Shown here in pieces: positions 55,421 to 64,000 of a stretch of 64,000 nucleotides of DNA. The notes beneath the pieces were generated by a model. That model was not told the DNA's origin. It did not search any database and was given only the letters and a program-made list of their open reading frames with translations. Both the position numbers and the translations under genes were made by a program. The DNA comes from Gymnogyps californianus. Its lineage: Eukaryota > Chordata > Aves > Accipitriformes > Cathartidae. Position 1 is the stretch's first letter, and every line of letters begins with the position of its first letter. Where the stretch lies: contig NC_059471.1 of the NCBI RefSeq assembly GCF_018139145.2, positions 81,366,520 to 81,430,519 of the forward strand, read 5' to 3'.

Positions 55421-58329
55421 TAATTCAGGCGCTAATAAAAGCTTTAGGTTGGGTTCTGTTCAAGATGTGAGACGAAGCTGAATTTTGATGTATTTCAGGC
55501 TGCCATCAATGCAGAATGCGGTGTTACTTAATAACCCAACACTGACAAACCAACATTATTTTAAGAGTATTCCACATGAAGTTAATGAGGAAAGTGGCTA
55601 TGCCTGGTTTTGTATTTTTATAGCTTTAGGTTGAAATTCTATCATGTGAAGATTTTGAGATCTTCAAGTCTGACCTCTACAGGTAGGCTGCTGAAATAGG
55701 TACAGTATCTTTTGATCGCAAATTGTACACAGGACTTTCAGAAATTGAAGAAAGGTAATGGATCAGACGTACCACGTAACATCAGGTTATCATCATTGCA
55801 CCTCTAAAGCCATATTTTAAAAACACTACTATCTGTAGCATCATCTGTGGTAACTTGGTTCCTACAAATGCTTTCTTGCAAAATGCATAGACAGTGCAGC
55901 AACACCAGAAAAAGCACATCCAACGTGAACATTTTTACATTCAAAAGTGTTACGGGGTTTTGCTTCTGCTTTTTATTATCCCTCCCCCTTCCTCCCCAAT
56001 CTTCCATACGATCTGCCTTTTCAGAGCAACAGAAACAAACGTTACTTTGAAACCGATAACATCCATTTGCGTTTTGCAAAACTGATGTTTTTAAATGCCC
56101 TGATTGGTGCCACCTTTTTCTAATCAGAACCAACCACTCTAACAAACTACCCTTTGTCCGGGGATCCCATCCCCTCTGTTCCCACCAACCTACAGCACAT
56201 GTTGCTATAGCTACCCTGCATGTCTATTTACCACACAAGTGATCAAAGGAAGCAGACAACACACATACACATACGCACAAAAAACCTCGCCAGGCTTCCT
56301 ACCGAGCAATGTCCAGCCACTAATTAACTGATACACTCCCAGCCTGTGGACTCTACACACTTGTTTTCTTTATTCTGTGCGGTACACACAAAAAAGCAGC
56401 ATTCTCCAAGATGCTCGTTCTTCCCTTACAGACCAAACAAACAACAAAATGTCCCAGGAGGAACTTTAAAAGAGAATTTCCTAAAGCAAAGCTAAGGATT
56501 ACAGCACTCCAGGATAAGAATACAGCTTTTCTACTGAGGAACACATTAAGAACTTTAAAAGGTATGCAAAAGAAAATAGGAAATAAGAAACACATGCTAA
56601 GAACTTAAACAGCTGTAAAGAAAGGGGATGATTTTGAATTTTGCATGTGTTTTGCACTGAAATTATATGCAACATTTATTCACTTGGTGAATTATAGGCA
56701 CGCTAAAAGCTATATGACTGCAGTCATGATAAGTAACTGTAATGGCTTTATGTGTCTTAGAAACACAGTTTTTCATTTTTAGGTGGCCTGTCAGTTAACA
56801 GGCATTTTGCTGAACCTCTTTATGTGATGAAGGGCTCAAGTCTGCCTCGATCAAAGTCGATGGGACTTCAATAGGAAGAGGCCAAAATAAGGAGTTGCAT
56901 TTATTGTCAATGACACTCCCACAAGCTGCACTTGAGGGATATGTTGTGGGTGAAAGTGAGTGAAAATGAAGCATTAAAATTCATCAAACATTTGATTTTC
57001 CGTGAGGTAGGCTTAGGGAACTTAAAACAGAGCCCACAGTGCCCTCTCCAGTTCTGCAGCAAACTCGAGGAATCCAGCCACGTAACTGTGTCCAGCCACA
57101 TGAAATCGCCACTCTACCACATGAAGGCTAAGCATCTTCTCAGGAGTTTCCATCACTTGCAAGTTTCCTTACTTAAGAATTACTTTTAAGTAATAAACTG
57201 AATTGAGTACTCTGTAAAGCAGAAAATGTGTTACCTGCAAAGGATTTTTTCTTGTCAGGTTAGTTGGGTTTTTTGTCTTGCAACTCTGTTAGATACCTTT
57301 AAAAAATTGCACTTCTGCTTCCTAACACTAGTCTTATAGCTAGTCTTATAGCACACCAGCACACCCAGATGGGTATATTTCCTGTGGATGGTTAAACTTT
57401 TACAGGCACACGGTGACCAGTGTACTTTCCCAGATGTCACATGCACAGCAATAGGATAGAAATTTTCCCATTTTGGTTACTGGAGCTTATATGTGAGGTC
57501 ATTCTATCAGACAGCAAGGACACATGTCTTGCTGCGGTTTTCAATTATCACCTAAAAATGACCGCTTCTTTATACCGTCTCATTTACAAATCTCAACACA
57601 ACATTTACACTGACCCCTGTTACCTGCTAGAGACTACTGGCCTAGCACAGTGGTAAAGTAGGTTGACTCATATCAACTCAACAGGCTGCATATTACATTT
57701 CAACAGTAATTCCTGCACTTCCGTTGGGGAAATTAGTGCATTTATCTTGTTATGTGCTATTGTTCCGTATCCGTGGGCTGCCTTTGGGCCAGATCAGTCA
57801 TCAGCGTAATACGCGGTTTCATTCCAACACCTGCAACACACTGCCTGCTTGATGGTTAACTCCGCAGCCCCAAATTAAACTATAGCTCCCACCAAGAGCC
57901 TCTCAAGGTGGGAGCAGTTGCTTCCAGGACCTGGTAAGAGAAAGGAGTTAACTCACCCCCTCACTGCCTTATAGCCAGCTGGCATAAGGATGGGGGAGCA
58001 CCAGAAAGGCAGGGAAGGCAACAGGACAGGTAGGGAGGAAACTGTGGAGAGGGACGATTGCTGGGCAAGGGCGAAGATGAGGTAAAAAGAATTCTTTGTT
58101 GCTCTGAAGAGGAAGGCAGTAAATGGGCCAAGAGAAAAGTCACCTTCTGCATATTCCTCTTTCCCATAACAACGTCAACCTAGAAGCAGGAGCAAGGGCT
58201 CCAGCTGCACGACTTCCCTGCTCCTAAGCGTCTGCTGTAATGGATTTCCTAAACATTCTGTACGGCTAGTTCATAGCTCGTCGCAATCTTCAGTTCCCAC
58301 TAAAACATGAAGTCTGCTGCCGGGGGCCG
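55421..58329. other. Between candidate promoters, no gene seen
   Basis: AT-rich sequence. It contains a tandem duplication of CTAGTCTTATAG around 57328-57352 and no credible exon. Confidence 0.6.
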
Positions 58330-58720
58330 ATGCGCCCCGCCCCCCCCCCCCCCCCCTTGACTGCCAGCTCCCTGGATTTTGTCCCTCAGGCCCTAGCAGC
58401 GCGCGCGGCGGACTTTCCCTGCCCAACGGACACCGCTGGCGCACAGCGAACCGCCCCAACCCGGAGAAAGACTTCCCAACTGTTCGCTTGGCACGGGAGA
58501 GAGAAGCCGCACTCACAGGCAGGTGTTTAAACAAACTCTGGCGGCCCTTCAGCCGGCGCTCCCCACCCACGCCCCCCCCGGGAAGGCGGCACTGCGGCGG
58601 GGGGAGCGCGGAGCCGGCCCGCCGCGGGAACGCGCGTACCCCGCCCTGCGCTCCTGCGGGGGAACGGGAGGGAGGCAGACACCTAACGGGGGCGGGACGG
58701 GCCCTGCAAGGATAAGCCCG
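58330..58720. promoter_or_regulatory. CpG island
   Basis: Dense CpG (for example GCGCGCGGCGG near 58400 and a CpG-rich run at 58600-58640) with GC-box-like GGGGGCGGGAC near 58687. It includes a run of 17 C at 58340-58356. A minus-strand GTGAGT follows CCTGCCT at about 58517/58516 and could be a donor for an alternative MID1 first exon. CpG islands in birds usually mark promoters; the direction is not fixed by the sequence. Confidence 0.6.
58340..58356 (+). repeat. Poly-C tract (17 C) at the CpG-island edge
   Basis: Uninterrupted run of C at the left edge of the CpG island; on the minus strand it is G-rich and quadruplex-prone. Homopolymer length is uncertain. Confidence 0.9.
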
Positions 58721-60200
58721 GCTGGGTCTGTGCCTGCACCTCTCTTGAGGCTGGAATGTCTGTCTCCCTCTCCTCCTCTTTGGGAGGGGGAGGGAGGGTT
58801 CGCGTGTGCATTAACATTTCCCCCCCCTCTCTATTCTGACTTCCTCGCCTTGCTCTTTTCACCCACCATCTATGAATCTTCATTACCCATGAAGCCGTAT
58901 ACCTTAGGTAGAAATGTTTCAGGAAAGTGCGTGTTTCACAGAGCATTTTACTTTTTTTTATTGCCATCCTGTAACATTGCTGCTGCTTTCTCATTCCTCG
59001 TTGGCAACCCCCTGTGCCAAAGTACCCTCTTGTGGTGATAACGATTTCTGATGACTACGTGCATCCAACTGACCAACTTGAGCTATGTGGTATATAAAAT
59101 GCCCTTCGTTTTGCTTCGCAAGGACAAGAATTGCCCTCTCTCTTTAAAGAGCTATAAGTATTCTTTTGGCTAGTGGGAGAAAGAAATACCTTTACTCCTC
59201 CCATCACCTATATTTTCTCTTTCTTCACCCTTCCCCGCCTCCTGTAACTTACAGAGAACTGGTGTAAGGAAGCTGAGATTTCCCACCATGGTTTCAGAAA
59301 GTGAGCGGAAAATAAATGCTCCATTTGCACTACAGGTGCAAAATCCTCACACATGCATTCCCTGGACACGCACTGTAAAAGCCCCACTGAGACCCGAATG
59401 AATAACACCCACACAGAAAAGAACCTAGAAAACTTCTCTCGTTTCCTCATATTTACCCATTGCCTACCTAGAAAATAACATATTAAGTGCAAGTTTCGGA
59501 AGTGGAGTGGCAAGGCTTTTTAAACTGGGACAGATGTCTGATTCAGTCTTAAGATACAGCCCAGCCAGTTTTCCTTGCTCCCACAAGGCTCTTCTAACCG
59601 TACATTGTTGTTGTAAAACTATGAACAGCGAGAACCAAAAACATTTTGCCACTGTGCCTTTTAACTGCGAGAACGAGAATAAAAGCTCCTTTTGTCTTCT
59701 CAGGTGAATAGAAGTCTTAAAAAAAAAAACCTCATTTGAATAATCTTAGGGAAAAAAACCCTAGAAAACCCATCTTAAAGTACTTTTGTGAAGCTGTAAG
59801 ACAGCTTGAAACTACTACATTTTAAAACAATCAGAAGATTAAAGCACTGGCAGGCAAGGAACTCATGCAGAGCTGTTTAATAAATTATCCCTGGGCTGAA
59901 TTATTGGCATATTTAGGCTTATAACACAGCAAGTTCTTTCCTTTCGCTTGTCACAAACAGGGCTGCGAGACAGCCTATACACAATGCACTTCAACCGCGG
60001 CAAACTGGAATTGATTTACGTCCCTCGCAAACCGCTTGCATGCCCCGCACAAACCCGAAACGCACGGTGACCTGCACGGCATCGCTGCCTACCGGGAGGA
60101 TTAACCAAAAACCCTCAAATCGCTTAATTTTTTATTTAGTTATCCCCCCCCCCCACTCCCCCACCCCGGAAACTTACTTTTAACAAGGCTAAGACACAAG
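58721..60200. other. Between CpG-rich blocks, no gene seen
   Basis: Mixed-composition sequence; minus-strand frames of 101-103 codons at 58683-58994 and 59208-59513 show no recognisable domain. A C-rich stretch lies at about 60146-60170. Confidence 0.55.
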
Positions 60201-60258
60201 GCAAGGCGGGGTGGGGGGGAAGCAGCTGGAGCTCCGCAGAGGTTGGTACCGGTACTAC

Positions 60259-60335
60259 CCGGGGCCGGCGAAGCGAGGCGAGCCCCGACAGCCCGTCCCG
60301 GGCTGTCGGGGCTCGCCTCGCCTCGCCGGCCCCGG
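60259..60335. repeat. Near-perfect 37-bp inverted repeat with 3-nt loop
   Basis: The left arm 60259-60295 and right arm 60299-60335 are reverse complements except for one position, with TCC between them. The arms are very GC- and CpG-rich. The flanks are not inverted copies, so the symmetry ends abruptly. On the minus strand the hairpin starts 18 nt after the candidate donor at 60354/60353, so it would be transcribed as intron. It could be genuine or an assembly foldback in a difficult GC-rich region. Confidence 0.9.
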
Positions 60336-60353
60336 CAGGCATCGGCTCCTTAC

Positions 60354-60600
60354 CTGCCTCATGGTGAGATTCCCATCATCCATCCAGCCGGCAAAGGGCT
60401 GCTCACACCGCGCTGCTGTCGGCAGGGCAGAAATCCATCAAGTTTCCCACCGTAAGCAAGTTTCCCCCCCCTCCTCCTCCTCTTTTTTTTTTTTTTCCCT
60501 CCCCCTTTTTATCCTTTGCTGGAGGGGGGGGGGGGGGGGGGGGACACGACACTCTTCTTAAGACAATGTCAAGTTTCCCAACCTTCCTTCACCCAGCCTA
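60354..60600 (-). promoter_or_regulatory. MID1: Candidate MID1 promoter-proximal non-coding first exon
   Basis: On the minus strand a GC-rich segment ends in CCATGAGGCAG|GTAAGG at 60354/60353, an excellent 5' splice site. Upstream (higher coordinates) are a TATA-like GGATAAAAAGG near 60510, a poly-G/C run of 20 (60524-60543), a polypyrimidine/polypurine stretch at 60465-60510, TTTTAATAGG near 60600 and an inverted CCAAT box (GATTGG) near 60703. The transcription start cannot be placed, so the right limit is approximate. An ATG with A at -3 sits three codons before the splice site and would open an upstream ORF. Confidence 0.5.
60524..60543 (+). repeat. Poly-G tract (20 G) in the candidate promoter
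   Basis: Uninterrupted 20-G run, C-rich on the MID1-sense strand, next to a T14 run at 60483-60496. Its true length is uncertain and it could form a quadruplex or i-motif. Confidence 0.9.
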
Positions 60601-63600
60601 TTAAAAGTCGGGAGCGGGGAGGCAACTGTCCGCCTGGCTCTTATTTCAAACCGCAGCCCAGGGATGTAGTAGTTGGTTGAATTAGGCCATGAAATAGCCT
60701 CGCCAATCAGGAGGAAGGGGAGGGAGGGAGGGAGAGCACATAAAGGCTGCCTACATGAGGATTAGGAAAGCTTTCAAGGATTTAAAAGACTGAAAGCAGC
60801 TGGAAACAGTGTCTAGGGCTACAGAGGGAAGTCAATTTGCGGTGTAAGAGATTATTCCCATTCTCATCTAACTGCTCTGGGTCTGCTTAAAGCTTAACGG
60901 GCTCCCAGGACTTCAGCAAGAAAATGTGAATGTCCAGTTGAAACTATTGACACATCAGAGTGACGCAGAAACACTTAACAGCCGCCCAGTAAAGTGGCAA
61001 TATCCCATACTAGTCAGAGCCACATGCACTCCAGAAGCACCAATTTCCTCACGTCAGATTAAAAAGTAAATTACATAATGACATGAGCAGGAAATAGTAA
61101 AACACAGTCTGCCATCTATGTGAAGAGCAACTGTCTGTCTGCTGGAAGGAACAGAAGTATGTGTGTGAATCCATAGGCTTTGGAAATGTTTTGTTGCAAA
61201 GCTTTATTTGTCTCGGTGGCAAATGTTTAATCATCCCTAGCATTAGCGTGTTATCTACTTTCCCTTCTTTAGGGAGGGCGATTTCCTCATTCCTGAAGCT
61301 TAGTTCCTTGTGCAAGATAACACTGGATCCCAAATGCAACTTTAAAGAAAAAATAGTAATAATTTTTTTTTTAGATTTTAACAACGAGATCAGCTTCTAT
61401 CTGCTGCCCCTCAGTGGCTCTCATTAAAATAAACAAACAAAAGGCAAAAAGAAAAAATCCCAAATCTGAAGTGCCATTGCTGTTTGAGTTACATCTTTCT
61501 GGAGTAAAAAAAAAAAAAAAATGCGGAGAAATACAAACCTGCAAATTCATACCACCCACTCTTCTCCAAATTCTTTGCCTCTAACTTAATATCAATTCAG
61601 AAGCCTGTTAGTCTCTCTGTTCCACTCTAAATGGAAATCTGTCTTTTGATCTCAGGGGACAATCAGGCAAATCTGATGTCTGAAGAAAAGCCCCAATATC
61701 ATGGATTTGCTTCTGCAAGGGCTTTATCTACCAATGCGAAAAGTAGTCACTATCCGGAAAAATTCCTATCAGTACAAGGAATCTTACTGAATTGAGCTGC
61801 AGGAAAAAAAAAAAAAATTACAATGATGTGCTGCCAGGCTTTTAATTAAAGGCTTCCTAAAAATATATTTCCTTTTAACTTATGATAAGCTCCAGCATTG
61901 GGTATGTCACAGAGAAAGGAAGAAAAGGTCTGAAAAATTTATTCATTTGCTTTCCCATTTAAAGATAATAATGATTTTTCTCATAAGTGCAACCAAGAAA
62001 GAAGTTTGTGTAAAATTGGCACTGTCCAGCTCAGAAGCAAGGCATGGATGGAAGGAAAACTTAATTTAAAGCACTTGTGCACTTCATCCAGGGCCGACTG
62101 TGCTCTTGCTTAGTCCATGTCCTCAGGTGGAATGATCCAGTTATATGCTTTTAATGTACAACAGAAACCGTCTCCAGGGATCAACACAGCACATTGCATA
62201 AGGGTAAGACCAGCCACTTACACTAGCCAGCATGGAGACAACTTAGTGATCCTCCAGTGACGGTCTAGTCCTGCACACTTGCACAACAGCTTGAAGCAGC
62301 TGCAACGCAGAGAGCGAGGTGCATTAAGAGCACTTAACAAGAATGCTTGTTCTCTGTTCCCCAAACATAGCTCAGTGGACACGTCTCACTTGACATCAGT
62401 ATGTGGTATGCGAAGACCTTTTACTGTGGTTAAATCTAGGAGAATCCTCTCCAGGATGTATTCAAAGAAAGCATAAAAATGCTTTTCTGAGGTAATTAGA
62501 GCCTTAGGGATAAACTTCCCTGGTGAAGGCGATTTAGCAAAAGGTGCAAAACTTAAAAAATTAGTAAGGTTTATAAAGGATTCACCCCAAAACCTTGTAT
62601 TTGGTTTCAGGGCTTTAAGAAGGGGATTCTGAAGACAGTTTCAGAGTTTCATGTGGAAACACAGCAAAAGATTCAGTAAGAATAATCCAACATTATAAAG
62701 ATAAAACAGGTGCAGAACTTTTCTGGACATGCACACCTTTTCATATACAACATACACTCCTTACAGGATGGGATCGGAATTGCATTTTTCTGAAAACTCA
62801 GCAGAATGTGGCATCAAAAAATGAGTTAGTTCTATAGGATGAAAACTCTTAGTGTTAGCAAAAAAATAAACTCATTAAAAAAAAATTGTCAATGACATAT
62901 GTTCAGGGTGGAGTGTGGACTATTTTTTTACTGAAATAACCAAATGTCATAGACAGCCCCCATTCTAATTCCGCCATTCACTTTCCACCTTTGAGGAATG
63001 TGCTTTGTGATCAACCCGCACAGCAGCAGCACTATCACATATGGTGGATTCAGAAAACTAGGTTCCGCACTTAACTTCTTAAGGTCTTCTGAGTGGCATG
63101 AGAGGAAGAGAGAGGGTCCACATCTGAATTGGTTTTGAAGGTAGTCAGCATCCAAAGACACAATGGTGCAGCTAAATGTGAGGAAAAGGAATTGCCACTT
63201 GGGATGCAAGAAAAGACAGGTGCTGGTTTTTACACCTTCCTCTGAATATCCAGTTTCACATCTATAAACCAAGTGTATGTGCGTGCATGAGAAAGTCATA
63301 CAGTCTTTGGGGAAGTGAAAGAACATTCTGTCCCTGAAGGAGGAAACTTTTACAGTCTGTCCAGTGGGAACCCACAGAGGTACGGGCAGCCGGAGGAGGT
63401 GGTGCCAGATGTAAGTTCAGGCATCGCTGGGAGCAAAGATCTTTAGAAGTGAGACCAAAGTCATGGCTGGGAACCCGATAGTTTTAGAGGATTCTTATGG
63501 AATTAATTCAAGTTAAATGGCCACAAAACACCAAACCATTGGCAGTTTTACGTTCTGTGAACTCTGGTTATCAGTAGTAATGGTCAGATCCCCCTTCTCA

Positions 63601-64000
63601 AACCTCAGTTTAACCTGCCCTCGGAGTTATGAGTGACTCCAGCAGACACAGAAGTACCACAGTAGCTCTGACTTTGCTGCTCACTGCAGGTGTCTGCTGC
63701 GCTCCTTATCACACACCAAGCACCTCCCAGGCAAAAAGGGCAGACGCACAAACCCTCCATCTAGCCTCATGTCTCAAGCACCATGTTGCCCCATTCACTA
63801 AAGCAGAGGCAGGGCAGGATGACTTTAGCTGGCCTTCCATGACCAGCAGCATTAACCAGCAAGAACTTCAGTGTGGTCCATGCTGTTCTGCTCCTGACCT
63901 GGCAAAAGTAGTTAGCAGGTACTTGTGAGAGCTCAGGGTGTTGGGTGCCAACTTACAATCCTGCCTCCTATTGCTACTTAAGATAAAGAGGTAATTTTAG
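60601..64000. other. Upstream flank of the candidate promoter, no gene seen
   Basis: Contains a reverse CCAAT box near 60703 and a GGGA-repeat purine stretch at about 60715-60736. Beyond about 60.8 kb it is ordinary AT-rich sequence with poly-A runs at 61506-61521 and 61804-61817. Open frames (132 codons at 62928-63326 minus; 99 codons at 63629-63928 plus) have no recognisable domain. In human, HCCS and ARHGAP6 lie on this side of MID1, but no part of either is seen here. Confidence 0.6.

Larger units (their letters stand above)
8802..60353 (-). other. MID1: Large MID1 5'-UTR intron (inferred extent)
   Basis: The 3' end is fixed by the acceptor at 8802. The 5' end is inferred from a strong minus-strand donor (GGCAG|GTAAGG) at 60354/60353 in a CpG-rich block. 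If a nearer alternative first exon is used (about 55.2 kb or 58.5 kb), the intron is correspondingly shorter. Long 5'-UTR introns and multiple first exons are a known property of mammalian MID1. Within it are three LTRs, two CR1 fragments and simple repeats, all listed separately. Confidence 0.6.

Noticed and set aside
60211..60561. Overlapping Arg/Pro/Ala-rich frames on both strands near 60.2-60.5 kb
   Set aside because: The mirrored translations are produced by the inverted repeat and GC-rich composition.

Overview
This is a vertebrate nuclear window, almost certainly from a bird. The evidence is two chicken-repeat-1 (CR1) LINE fragments with CR1-type 3' ends, solo LTRs of two families I recognise as common in bird genomes, and one unmistakable protein-coding exon. 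I cannot name the species; the LTR families suggest Neoaves rather than a galliform, but that is inference. No bacterial-type operons, phage, CRISPR arrays, rRNA or tRNA genes were found.

The only protein-coding sequence I can defend is the first coding exon of MID1 (TRIM18, midline-1) on the minus strand. The coding part is 8086-8745 (220 codons: RING, B-box 1 and B-box 2). It is flanked by a consensus 5' splice site (AAG|GTTAGT) and, 56 nt upstream of the ATG, a consensus 3' splice site (TTTCCAG|ATAG). The gene reads right to left. Bases 1-8085 are the intron towards the coiled-coil exon, and 8802 to about 60353 are 5'-UTR intron. A CpG-rich zone at about 58.3-60.8 kb is the most likely promoter, with a candidate non-coding first exon ending at 60354 (GGCAG|GTAAGG). 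Further candidate alternative first exons lie in GC-rich blocks at about 55.2 kb and 58.5 kb. Human MID1 is known to use several widely spaced alternative promoters, so this layout is reasonable, but none of the bird exons is proven by sequence alone.

The rest is AT-rich intron with mobile-element relics. These are a 588-bp solo LTR (2557-3144, minus); a 1.15-kb LTR (13492-15263, plus) interrupted by a 620-bp minus-strand LTR of the first family (13922-14541); a second intact 1.15-kb LTR (31158-32306, plus); and two 5'-truncated CR1 copies (42717-43529 minus, 50145-50893 plus). All four LTRs have TG..CA-type ends (one with a single changed base) and 5-bp target duplications. No retroviral internal region (gag/pol/env) remains. 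Long homopolymer G/C tracts and an 18-bp AT palindrome are scattered through the window.

The most interesting observations are: a nearly perfect 37-bp inverted repeat with a 3-nt loop beginning 18 bp inside the intron after the candidate first exon; a predicted 20-codon upstream ORF, created by splicing, that stops 2 nt before the MID1 ATG; the nested LTR lying in MID1 sense orientation 5 kb upstream of the coding exon with a TATA box and a donor-like site; and a 99-codon frame retained in both copies of the 1.15-kb LTR across a 45-53-bp tandem repeat.
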